Positions 35,170-45,617 of a DNA stretch of 64,000 bases are shown in pieces. Numbering within the stretch: the first letter of the stretch is position 1; every line of letters starts with the position of its first letter. The stretch is from Panax quinquefolius. Taxonomy: Eukaryota > Streptophyta > Magnoliopsida > Apiales > Araliaceae. The stretch spans positions 1,815,830-1,879,829 of the forward strand of contig CM035168.1 of NCBI GenBank assembly GCA_020205615.1. The letters run 5' to 3'. The translations under genes were made by a program, and so were the position numbers. The notes under the pieces are model-generated. The model was not told where the DNA came from, did not search any database, and saw nothing but the letters and a program-made list of their open reading frames with translations.

Positions 35170-36320
35170 TACCTTTCTGGTTTTGACTTTTCTCGACTGA
35201 CCTTTGGTGCCTCCATCCTAGTTGAATTTGTCTTGATGAAACAACAAAATCGAGCTAAGTGACCTTCTCTTCCACAATTATAACATGCTTTGACTCAAGA
35301 TGGCACGATTCGGATCGATGTGTCCCTCTTCTCGCATTTGAAGCATATGATAGGTGGTCTTTCTCCTTCCTTAACAACGGGTCTTTGGTCTTTGCGTCTT
35401 TCCATCATTGTTGAATCTCCGCTTTCTTGAAATGTCCATTCTTATTGTTTTGGCCACGATTACCACCGAAGTGGTTACCATATCGCTTTATTGATTCCCT
35501 CCACGCTTGTTGTCACCGCTCGATGACTACTCTCGCCGGTATTATAACTTTGCTTACCGCTCTCTTTTAGTTACGTTGACTCGTTATCGCGCTCCACTAA
35601 TCGAGCCCTATTTACAACATCTCGAATACAAACACGCTTTATGAGAAATAAGATGTTGACGTATTCTCTCGACTTCAAACCTCTTAAAAACATTCGCGCC
35701 ATTCTCTCTTCATTATCCACCAAGTGGGGCCGAAAACCGTGATAACTCCGCAAATTTTGCCTCGTATTGCGACACGGTCATATTGTTTTGTTCCAACTTG
35801 ATAAACTCCACCTCCTTCATGTGGCGAATACTTTCGTGAAAGTATTTGTCGTTGAATGACTCTGGAACTTCTCCCAAGATATCTTCATCTGAAGAGTTGA
35901 GTACGTTTCTGGATTCCCACCAAGTCACGCCTCTCGCAACATAAAAGCGTGAAGGGAACCTTTTGCTCCTCGGAGCATCCCAAGACATCAAATATCTTGG
36001 TAATCTGCTTTATCCATGCTTCCGCCAAGTGGTTTTGGCTCTCCCTTAAACTCCGGTGGTCCCAGCTCCTTGAATTGTTTAGCGGTGACCGCCCGAGAGT
36101 TTTCCGTGTTTCCACCTACGTTTTGGGCAGAGTCGCTACGCTTTCATTGTTGCATAAATTGCATAAAGCCTCCGAACATTTGATCATTCATCATTTGGTC
36201 AAGTGTTGTTGTTTGCATGAGGATTGTCGCCTTCGATGCACATTATCCTCGATTATTGATATGTGGTGAATCAACGATCGCTGCGCTCCATTACTATTTT
36301 CAACATTCTCGGATGTCATT
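35170..36320 (-). pseudogene. Chromovirus gag, frameshifted
   Basis: The start MTSENVENSNGAQRS at 36320 matches the start of the gag at 60355. Later pieces in different frames include AWIKQITKIFDVLGCSEEQKV, NDKYFHESIRHMKEVEFIKLE, NNMTVSQYEAKFAELSRF and MARMFLRGL. An intact CCHC knuckle (CYNCGREGHLARFC, 35243-35285) follows a damaged first knuckle (CFKCEKRDTS). At least four frame changes are needed to follow the protein. Gag would coat and package element RNA. Confidence 0.8.
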
Positions 36321-36490
36321 TTCGAGATCTTGCCACAAAACAAAAGGTTAATTGACGTGTAACAAATTATCCCTATCTTCCGACTAACTAATAAAATAGC
36401 ACATAAACTTAGGTAGGTCATACTAGCGAAGGTATTCCCGTCCTCTCCTCCTAGTACTATTCTCACATCTTAGCCAGGATCATATCCCTA

Positions 36491-36504
36491 AGCTCGATAC
36501 TAAC
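36491..36504 (-). other. Degenerate primer-binding site of the gypsy element
   Basis: GTTAGTATCGAGCT on the minus strand sits where TTGGTATCAAAGC is found in the related element at 60169. It carries at least three differences. Confidence 0.5.
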
Positions 36505-36506
36505 CG

Positions 36507-38995
36507 TGGCGCCCCAAAATTAGGTATACATCACACATCTTGGGTCGCCACTTACATGGTACGAAATTTAAATACAACTTACTAACATAACGCCGTGTAT
36601 ACAATCGACATAAATCGTGAGTTTAAATACAAATATCGTCTACTAGATATTATACAAACTCAAAAAGGAGTCCTCATTACAATTATTATCACACTATTTC
36701 ACGAATAGTGAGGACTACTAATGCTATCTTCAGGACCATCACTGCTTTCCCAGACTCGTCCCCAAATATATTCTCATTTCACAGAGAGAATAAAGAAAGA
36801 AAGGGTGAGCTCAACTAGCCCAAAGAAGAAATATTATGACTAAGATAATGCAAAATAAATTATCAATAGTCTTCAACAATGTTAAACCGATAAAATACAA
36901 TGAACAACCGGTTTAAGCTGCGGCTGAATATCTGATCCATTAAAAGAGTCAAGTAGAAAATAAAATCTACTATCTTTTATGATTTTAAAAGGTTTTTCAT
37001 CATCATTATAGTGAGACTCGACTTTAATAAATAATCCACATCATCGAATCACCCTCGCACTACTTCTGAAGGATATTCTTTAAGTATCATCGATCACAAT
37101 TATTCTCGCACTACTACGCCGAGAATAGTTGTGTATTCATTAATGGTCATGATCATGCCAACAATCATCCCATCAATGCACTACTACCATCGAGGATTTT
37201 TTTTTTTACCACATCATTTGTAACATTACGGTCCATGATTACAATCAATAATCCTCGGTCATAATCATACCAAGTCCATCCATGCTTCTACACAACCACG
37301 ATGACTTTAAAAAATATAAAAATGAGGATGATGACAATGATATAAGAATTCAATAAAACAAGTTCAAGAATTATTTTATCCAGAATTTTAACGTCAAACT
37401 GTCAACATGATACTTCTTTGTAGAGTAAAATTCAAGAATGATCGGAAGAATATTTCCATGAAAAGATCTTTGGATGAAACGCAAATATCAAGGATATTCT
37501 ACTAATTTCATGGAGTATAGAAGTCAAAGTTTTAACTAACCGGGTATAATAAAGAATGGAATAACAAAAGAAATCACCATGCATGCGGATTGCAGCGTAG
37601 ATGAGTTATTCAAATGTAATAATAATAACGGAACCAGTCGGTGAAATTCACACAAGCGGGATGTTCCAATGTAATAATAAAGATGGAACCCGATCCTGTA
37701 AAACACACGATAGGATATTCCAATGTAATGATAAAGACGGAACCAGTCCTGTAAAACACACATGCATGGATGTTCCAATGTAATAATAATAAAAAAAGCG
37801 GAACCCGAGTCCTGTGTAAAACACACGATGTGATGTTCCAACGAATAATAATAATAAAGATTTTAACCAGTCCTGGGTGTAAAACACACGAGCAGGATGT
37901 TCCAAATGTAATAATAGAAGAATGTCACCAAGTATAGGGTAGAATCACAGATACAAGTTTATTCCAATGTAATAATAAGCAATGGAATAACATAAGGATT
38001 TCACCAAGTATAGGTATACTGGCGTGTCTGATTATGTATAGGGTATGCCACTTTTTACAAAAGTTATTCCAATGTAATAATAGTGAATGGAATAACAAAA
38101 GTTCTCTTCAAGAAGAAAGAATAACACCCTTACCGTAAAAAGAACCGAATATAGAAGTAGTGAAGTAGCGAATACTCTTCTTCTTTCTATAACTTTCTCT
38201 CTATAGCTTCTCTCTATAATTCTCTCTGTAGTTTCAATGAATTCGTAAGAAAATAATGAAGGAATGAGCTTCATTTATAGGAAAATGGAATGCATAGTAA
38301 CTAATCCATGAACGGTCAGATTGATTTACTTTAATCTGACGGTCCATATTTAAAGCAAAAATCTTTTAAATAAAATATAATATATTCTATTTATATAAAA
38401 ACATTTTACTATGCAAACACTATGCAAAAACACTACGCATATGCATAATAAAATATAATATATTTTATTTATAAAATAACTTTAATAAAGTATTACTGCT
38501 TTTATATAAAAAGATGTTTCTGTTTTATTACGTTAATAATACGAATAAAACAAAACGTCATTATCGCTATAATAATTCATATTATTAATCGACAATAATG
38601 GAATCAAACTAAGTGACTTCTCACATAAGCATCAATAATCAATACCGTAGTGCTTTCTTATGCAACCACACGACATTCGTATTTTTACTACCGAGTAGTT
38701 CAACAAAGATCAATCCAGTAAAACTTCCGCCGTTATTTCAATAAAATATTTTTGTCTTTTTCTCAATCCGACAATAATTCTGTTGTGGGGTCCACCAATG
38801 ATTGAGCCATTGTACGAATATTCCCTGCTAAACCGAATATTCCCCGACCAATCGAATATAATATAACCACTTGTATACTTTGCAAAATTTATAAATATTA
38901 CCCACAACTATAACATTATATCAAATTATTCCATAATATTCAAAAATAATATTTATAGAAAATTCATCTTTATTTATAAAAACTGGGGTCTTACA
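36507..38995 (-). repeat. Right (5') LTR of the gypsy element
   Basis: Partner of 29181-31673. The inner end reads TGGCGCCCC where TGTGACGCCCC is expected, so the boundary is uncertain by a few bases. The TATA region (38271-38280) reads CTATAAATGA on the minus strand, one change from the family CTATAAATAG. Tandem repeats with TGTAAAACAC lie at about 37610-37900. Confidence 0.88.
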
Positions 38996-39051
38996 GGTGT
39001 GCCGTAGGATCTTTTCCTACGACCTACAAAGATCAATATTAGTAGAGCCTT

Positions 39052-39063
39052 GCTTTGATACCA
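39052..39063 (-). other. Primer-binding site of the copia-type element
   Basis: TGGTATCAAAGC on the minus strand, two bases from the LTR end at 39066. It resembles the initiator Met tRNA 3' end with one or two differences. Confidence 0.75.
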
Positions 39064-39065
39064 AA

Positions 39066-40476
39066 TGTAATTCTATAATTAAGCATACCTAGAGGGGGGT
39101 GGTGAATAGGTGTAAATACTCAAAAGAGATCTACAGTGGATAATTTTTAAAGTTTATTAGCAGGCTATAATCGAACGCTCTAACCCTGTTCATATTAGTT
39201 ATGTTCTTCTTCTGTTATAAACGGACAGCTAATACCTGTCCGTATTAGTATAAAATTTTTCCGAGTTAAACAAAATCTGCTGAATATTAAAGCTTAAAAT
39301 AGTAACAAAAGAACAGTAAATCACACCAGATTTTTATGTGGTTCAGCCCCTATCCTCTAGTCTAGTAGCCTAATCCACGTCCAATTCCAACTAGGATTGA
39401 CGACTCTTTTTATTAAACTTTAATACACAATAAAGTACAAATAAAAAGAACTCTCTGTTCAAAGTAGCTTCACACTGATGGACACCACTGCCCCTTAGTA
39501 CCTCTGCAACCTTTGCACCTCTGCAACTTTTCTCACCTCTGAGACCTTGAGACTACCTTTAAATAAAATACCTATTACAATGACACCCAAGCCAAAACAG
39601 GCTTCCACTTGGATTACAAATTATGAAGTATTATAGTGTTTCTTCTAGCTCAAAAAGAATATATAAGAGAAATACAATAACTGGAATTTGATTTATAAAG
39701 CTCTGTGGATGTACTCAATGATGATTTTCAGCTTCATGTGAGGTGTGTTTCTTTAGCCCAGCTGAATGAATATTTATGTAGAAGCAAGCAAAGACTAGTT
39801 GAATATTGTTAGCATGAAATCCTCATATTGATTTTAAAACTTCAAGGACCTGATATACTTAACAGATATTTTCCAAAAACAAAGATCAGTTCAAATTAGA
39901 AAAGGATTCAAAGAAGATAAAATATTTAGAGTCCTTTTTCAAACCACCTTACTAGTCTCCTATTAAAATTAGACTAGTTACCTTTTTCCTGAATGGTAAC
40001 GTTAAAGGCAAACAAACTTATAAGGAATTTCCTTAAAATACTCCAAACCAAATTTGAATGCTAAACAATTTAAGATATATCAATATATTCTCCAACTATA
40101 CCTGTTTTCTTAAAAGACTTAATTCCATACAAATTTGAATTAGTTAAACACTTTCCATGATGGACTCTAACTCAAACAGATGTCATAGTATAACCAAATT
40201 CCTTAAGAGTCCCAATAAAACAAATTGTATTAACAATATTGATTAAATTTCCAGCAATAAAGATATACATTTTAAGCTTCTTGGACAAGGAATACTTCAT
40301 GCAATCCTACAGATTTTCTTAATTGAATTTATTATCCAAATTGGGCTAAACTAACTATATTATATTCAATAGACCAATATTATATCAACCCAAAATATAA
40401 TCCATGCAATCCATAAAATAACCAACAAGTATAAATATATTGTCATTATTAAAATCACCAATAATAAAAACTAACA
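39066..40476 (-). repeat. Right (5') LTR of the copia-type element
   Basis: Partner of the LTR at 25737. Keeps one CpG palindrome (ACGGACAG...CTGTCCGT near 39222-39243); the other has decayed through C-to-T type changes. Followed by CTTTA. Confidence 0.9.
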
Positions 40477-40699
40477 CTTTATACATTTTTTTTCTAAAAA
40501 TGCCCTTAACGTTACATTTTTTGAGTCGTTTGTGCCCCTGTCCCTAACAGAAATGCCACTTAGACAAACGTGATTGACATTTGGACATATTTTACTGACT
40601 AAGCTCTTTCTTTCTCTCTCTCTTTCTCTTCATTATTATTTATTTTTTCTTCCTCTCTCCAATATAATTTTCATCTCCCTCTATAATATCTAACCAAAA

Positions 40700-41049
40700 A
40701 AACCAGATCCATTTTTTATGCCGCCGGATGCTACGCCACCGCCCTCGCGAGGTGGGACCTACTAAGAAGAGCCCGACATGAAAGGTAGCCAATCGGGTGC
40801 GGATCGCTTCACAATGATGTTGTGGATCACGTCCTCGAGCTTGCGAATTCCCAAGAGCTCGATGTCTTCGTTTGATGAAGAAGAAGATTCGAGGTTGACC
40901 TCGATCAGTTGGGTCTTGCTGGACTGGTTAGAGCCGTGTTTATGGGTCGAGATGCGAGGTGAGATAGATAGATATTCTGATGATGATGACGAATACGAAG
41001 ATTATGATGATGATGTTTGGGTTAGGGTTTGAGAGAGGAATCGAGCCAT
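40700..41049 (-). pseudogene. Captured plant gene fragment (N-terminal exon, unknown family)
   Basis: From ATG at 41049 the minus strand reads MARFLSQTLTQTSSSS, a stop (TAA, 41004-41002), then a continuous frame with ISPRISTHKHGSNQSSKTQL and LEDVIHNIIVKRSAPDWLPF, then two adjacent stops (40764-40759) followed in frame by VPPREGGGVASGG. It resembles the N-terminal exon of a conserved plant protein of unknown function with a APDWLPF motif. GC content is clearly higher than the flanking TIR. It lies inside the outer MULE-like element beside a TIR, as in Pack-MULEs. Three stops mark it as non-functional. Confidence 0.6.
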
Positions 41050-41369
41050 GAGATGATGAGATTATAATTTTCGGGATAGATAAAAATAGAGGGGATAAAA
41101 AAGAGGTGGGAAAAAGCACCTTTACCCCACTGTGGTTATAGTGTTTTAAGCAATTAGCCACTGTGCTTTTAAAATATTCAATTAGCCCACTGTACTTTTT
41201 AAAAATGTTCAATCGAGCCATTCCGTCCAATTTCTTGGACGGACATCAAATAATTACACACGTGGCATTGAAAAAAAATAATCAAAAAATTATTATTTTC
41301 TGATGTGACAACAAAAATAATAATAAAATAAAATCATTGATTATGTGGCAAAAAAAAATTAAAATAATA

Positions 41370-41740
41370 GCTCCTTTCGTTGTCGTCATCATCATCACCA
41401 CGCCTCTCATAGCTAGGCTTCCTATATTCCCCCTGTTCAGATCGCCCATAACTGGATCCTCCATACTCTTCACTTTCCTGAGTTTCATAACTCTGTCTCC
41501 CGTAACTCGGGGCCTCATGCTCAGTCCTCTCTGACCTCCCACCATATCCACCAGACTCATATTTCGAGGTGGGCTTTCTCTCATACCAAGATCCATACTC
41601 TTCTGACTTCGTCTTTCACCCATACCCAGATTCAGATCCATACACTTGCTGATCATATTCACTCTTCCTCCCATACCCAGATCCGTATCTCAACTAGTCG
41701 CTCATTTTCGATCCGTCATCCAGATATCGGATCCATACTT
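41370..41740 (-). pseudogene. Captured Tyr/Gly-rich gene fragment, At5g39570/PLDRP1-like
   Basis: The minus strand carries a long frame with one stop inside (TGA after ESGYG) and repeats of the type RYGSGYGRKSEY, ESGGYGGRSERTE, APSYGRQSY, SSYGRSEQGEY, then YRKPSYERRGDDDDD. This Y-G-rich pattern ending in an acidic run resembles the Arabidopsis At5g39570 (PLDRP1) type of protein. Upstream, two more stops break the frame. Being confined between MULE TIRs and unlike the surrounding AT-rich DNA, it is best read as a captured exon piece. The family name is from memory of the pattern and needs a search. Confidence 0.5.
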
Positions 41741-42000
41741 AACTCGCTTCGTACCTAGACTCATATTCTGATCGTAGTCAAATGCATCATAGTTATGTTC
41801 TTAATCGCTTCTTCCGAATTGGGCTTGATATTTCACAGTCAGCAGATTCACTAGAGACCCTTAATCTTTTGGAGTGACTTCTTATGTGACCAAACAGAGC
41901 TCTCATTGAATCAAACTCTTTCCCATTCTTTGCAGGCTTCAATTTCTTCCCTTCCTTTCACTGAATGAGATCTCATATGACCAAACAGAGTTCTCGGATT

Positions 42001-42395
42001 TTTATTAATATTATACATATTATAAATATTTAGGTAAAGAAAAAGAAAGAAAATAAAGCATAAAAATATTTTTATTTTAAAAATTTTATAAGTATTTTAA
42101 AATATAAAAGTATTTTTTTAAAAAATAAAACATACATTTTATGAATATTATAATATTAATTTTATTAATATTATACATATTATAAATATTTAGGCAAAGA
42201 AAAAGAAAGAAAAAAAACATAAATTATTTTTATTTTTAAAAATTTTATAAGTATTTTAAAACATAAAAGTATTTTTATTTTTATTTTTAAAATAAAACAT
42301 ACATATTATAAGTATTATAATATTAATTTTTATTAATATTATACATATTATAAATATTTAGGTAAAGAAAAAGAAAGAAAATAAAACATAAAAAT
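42001..42395. repeat. AT-rich tandem repeat, ~160-168 bp unit
   Basis: The block TTTATTAATATTATACATAT starts at 42001, 42161 and about 42329, each followed by TAAATATTTAGG and AAAGAAAAAGAAAG. This gives two full units and a partial third inside the inner MULE. Confidence 0.85.
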
Positions 42396-42696
42396 ATTTT
42401 TAAAACCATAGTGGGCCAATTGCATTTTTTTAAAGTGTAGTGGCTCAATAGTATTAGGAATTTGGCTGACTGGCTTGCCACGTAGGAAATAACTTGTTTT
42501 ATTTTTTTTTTTCAAAAAACACGTAGGAAAATTGGCCCAATTTTTTGACGTCCGTCCAATAAATTGGACGGAATGGCTTGATTGAATATTTTTAAAAAGT
42601 ACAGTGGGCTAATTGAATATTTTAAAAGCACAGTAGCTAATTTCTTAAAACATTACAACCACAGTGGGGTAAATGTACTTTTTCCCCAAAAGAGGT

Positions 42697-42902
42697 TAAT
42701 CCTTAATGTTTTCTCTCCACCGACATCATCTGACATAATCACTGGTGCCAGCGATGAGCTCAACAAAGATGATTTCTTCTGGACCAGCGATTTCGTCGAA
42801 CCAAACCAGCGATTGACCTCAAGTTCTCCCATGGCCGAAAACCTAAACCATAACCGCAACTCTTTATGGCTATCGGAAAGATCTGGTATCCTTAATTTGT
42901 GA
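42697..42902 (+). pseudogene. Second captured plant gene fragment, possibly S40/DUF584-like
   Basis: Plus-strand open frame with SSDIITGASDELNKDDFFWT, SDFVEPNQRLTSSSP and RNSLWLSERSG, followed by GTATCC, a possible 5' splice site. The acidic-aromatic block after SDEL and the Ser-rich tail recall plant senescence-associated S40 (DUF584) proteins, but the match is weak. It lies on the strand opposite to the fragment at 40700-41049 and directly beside it once the inner MULE is removed. No start codon belongs to it here; the upstream ATG is in MULE TIR sequence. Confidence 0.4.
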
Positions 42903-43829
42903 TTTCTTTTCAAATTTACTATTCCAAATTGAGAGTATTATGATTTCTTTTTTGTTAGTTGCTGAAATGGATTATTTAGTGCCCTTATATTCTAGATTTT
43001 TGTAGTATTGATACATTGGGTGCATCTGTATGTGTAAGTGGTGGTAGATCGGTTGGATCTCGTTGTGGTGGTAGTGGATCTGTTGATAGCGTGATTTTGA
43101 GAGGCAGCGGTGCATAGTGGTGAAATTGTTACTGATGGATGATGATGAATTTGGTTTTGACTTTTTGATACTCACAAGTTGTTTATACAAGGGAATTGCC
43201 CAAGAGGGCCTTCTCGACCAATCCTAGCTACCTTGAGTTCACACGCCATATATCTTCTTATCAAACTTCCTCTCCGGTAAGGGAGATAGATGAGTAGTTC
43301 CTACTCATTGCCTCTAGTTTTTTGGTGGTTGGGAATAAAAGCACAGACGTTATTGGTGGATTATACGGATCTGAATTTTGTTTGTGGTTTTGATGTCCCT
43401 AGTAGTGATATTAGATGGTGGTGGTGGTGGTGGTGGTGGTGGTGGTGGTGGTGGTGGACTAGTGGTGGGGTTGGTGGTTCACAACATTAAAACCTAAAAG
43501 TAGTAGACAAAAAAAAACTAATTTCACTAAATATTAATTTGATAATTACTTTTAAAAATAAGTCTGAAAAAAATAATTACCTAAATAAAATATAGTTACT
43601 TTAAAAAAATAAATGGGTCATTTTACATAATAAAATTATTAATAAATAAAACTTATTAATAAAATACACATAATAAATAAATTATCAAATATATATAAAT
43701 ATTATTTTTATACACATCAGATGGTACAGTAGCAATTTTTGTTTTAATTATTTGACACGTCAGCAAAATATGTCCAAATGTCAATCACGTTTGTCTAGGT
43801 GGCCTTTTCGTTAGGGACATGGGAATAGA
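42903..43829. other. Interior and right TIR of the outer MULE-like element
   Basis: No clear gene. 43020-43140 is GT-rich. From 43740 the sequence is the inverted partner of 40555-40605 and ends where the gypsy LTR begins at 43830. Confidence 0.5.
43416..43457. repeat. (TGG)n microsatellite
   Basis: Fourteen trinucleotide units of TGG. Confidence 0.95.
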
Positions 43830-44608
43830 TGTAAGACCCCAACTTTTATGAATAAAGATTAATTTTTCTCCAAATATATTTTTGAATATTATGGTGTGGA
43901 TTTGATATAATGTTATAGTTGTGGGTAATATTTATAAATTTTATAAAGTAAGTAAGTTGTTATAAAATATTCGATTGGTCGGGGAATATTCGTTTCAACA
44001 GGAAATATTCGCACGATGGCACATCATTGGTGGACCCCACAACGGAATTACTGTCGGAGTTAAAAAATGACAAATAAATTTTTATAAAAATAACGGCAAA
44101 AGTTTTACCATTAACTGTTGAAATACCCGGTGATAAAAGTACAGTAATACGCGTGGTTGCATAGTAGCACACAATATTGATTATTGATGCTTACGTGAGA
44201 AATCACTCAGTTATACTTAATTATTTTCACAGTAATTATTGCATAGTACCTCACATTATTGATTCAATTATTGTCACAGTATCATCTGCACAATATTTTA
44301 TATTATTAAATCAATAATTGAGATGACAAGTTATTCATATTATTATTTGCATTATTGACAATGTGTAGAAAGTTCTGTTGAGAAAAGATGTTTGGTCACC
44401 TAATTGTGCGCCAATAGGGAGAAATCCTTATAGGAAAGCCCCCTCTTTCCTGGGAATGATCTGGTTGTTAATATTGCAAGTTATATCATTGATGAATAAA
44501 TATTGTTAAAAATATTGAGGGGATTTTTATGAAGTATTTGTAGTAAATTTAGCTTATTATATGGACCCCCACCTACTCATTTTTCAAAATAGTGTGTGTT
44601 ATAGTGTG

Positions 44609-44655
<47 letters not shown>

Positions 44656-44732
44656 ATTAATTTTGGTGGTGGTGGTGGTGGTGGTGGTGGTGGTGGTGGG
44701 GAGGAGGATATCATGTTTGTCACTTGGGTAAA

Positions 44733-44796
<64 letters not shown>

Positions 44797-45617
44797 TATA
44801 ATAAGTTTTATTTTTATAAAAAATAGAATATATTATATTTTATTATGCATAGTGTCTGCATAGTATTTGGATAGTAAAATCAAAATTTTCAGCAAACTAT
44901 TACTGTGTGTCCGTGATTTTTTTTCCTTACTGTGCATCCAAATAGTATCATATCATGCTCCTATAAATAGGATGCTTAGTTTAGAATTGAAAATCACACT
45001 AGAATCAGAGAGTTCTTTTTTTTTATAATATTGAATTCTGGATAAATTAAATTATAAAATCTTTAAAATTTATCCTTGTTCTTATTTAATTGAATTCTTA
45101 TATCATTGTCATCATTCTCATGCTTATATTGTGATGAAAGTCATCTTTGACCCATAGTGCATAGATGGACTGTTGATTGGTATGATACCAGGGATTATTC
45201 GGAATAATCATGACCCGTAATGTTACAAATGATGTGGTAAGTCCTCATTGGCCTGTAGTGCATTGATGGACAGTTGTTGGCATGATCATGACCATTGGTT
45301 GTAACACGAATATCCTTGGCTCGTAGTGCATGTATAATTCGTGGATGTGATACTTGTGAATATATTTGGCCATAGTGCATAGATAATTTAGTGATGTGGA
45401 TTATTTATTGAACTGAGTCTCAGCGAAAAAATTGATGATAAACTTTTAAAATCATAGAAGATAGTAGATATCATGCTCTACTTGACTCTTCTAATGGATT
45501 GCTTGTTCCGCTGCAGTTAAACTTGTTGTTTATTGTATTCTATTAGTTTAACACTATTGAAGGCTAACGATAATTTATTTTACATTATCTTAGTCATAAT
45601 ATTCTTTACTAGGCTAG
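43830..45617 (+). repeat. Gypsy-family LTR, 3' part deleted
   Basis: Starts TGTAAGACCCCAAC at the break in the outer MULE TIR. It has the TATA box at 44961-44970 and TAGTGCA repeats (45155-45385), and reads as far as TTCTTTACTAGGCTAG. There it joins gag sequence directly, without the last ~500 bases of LTR, the PBS or the leader. This is a deletion junction. Confidence 0.75.
44609..44793. repeat. Compound microsatellite (TA)n, (TGG)n, (TTA)n in U3
   Basis: Three adjacent simple arrays, at about 44609-44651, 44664-44700 and 44730-44793, in the U3 part of the LTR. Confidence 0.95.

Larger units (their letters stand above)
29181..38995 (-). mobile_element. Full-length chromodomain Ty3/gypsy element, minus strand
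   Basis: LTRs of ~2.49 kb at 29181-31673 and about 36507-38995, ends TGTGACGCCC...GGTCTTACA on the plus strand, flanked by GGTGT on both sides (29176-29180 and 38996-39000). The 4.8-kb interior holds, on the minus strand, gag, protease, RT, RNase H, integrase and a C-terminal chromodomain, the layout of chromoviruses (Tekay/Del-like). The element lies in the gag of the copia-type element. Its coding region is interrupted by many small indels, so none of it is translatable as it stands. Confidence 0.9.
25737..40476 (-). mobile_element. Gag-only Sirevirus-like Ty1/copia element, minus strand
   Basis: Paired LTRs (1413 bp at 25737-27149 and 1411 bp at 39066-40476) share ends TGTAATTC...CTAACA on the plus strand and are flanked by CTTTA on both sides (25732-25736, 40477-40481). 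The element has a PBS, a gag and three AAAGGGGGAGA-type polypurine tracts, the multiple-tract arrangement known for Sireviruses. Without the gypsy element nested in its gag (29181-38995) it is about 4.9 kb, with only ~2.1 kb between the LTRs. There is no protease, integrase, RT or RNase H, so it could only move with proteins supplied in trans. Confidence 0.85.
41108..42687. mobile_element. Inner MULE (Pack-MULE) with exact 9-bp duplication
   Basis: TIRs of about 150 bp (left starts GGGAAAAAGCACCTTTACCC; right, reversed, GGGGAAAAAGTACATTTACC) enclose 1580 bp. AAAAGAGGT occurs on both sides (41099-41107 and 42688-42696). No transposase. The interior holds a decayed Tyr/Gly-rich gene fragment and an AT-rich tandem repeat. 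It landed about 50 bp upstream of the ATG of the captured fragment at 40700-41049, between the two fragments carried by the outer element. Confidence 0.85.
25681..43829. mobile_element. Outer MULE-like element hosting the nested stack
   Basis: After removing the nested insertions, 40555-40605 (CCTGTCCCTAACAG through GACATATTTTACTGAC) has an inverted partner at 43752-43822, the inner part of a long TIR. The left terminus is placed at GGGTAAAGATTC (25681), wording typical of MULE ends. The right terminus is not seen because a gypsy LTR inserted at 43830 interrupts the TIR. No target duplication can therefore be checked, and the class rests on long TIRs and carried gene fragments. Remaining sequence: 25681-25736, 40482-41107 and 42697-43829. 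Confidence 0.6.
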
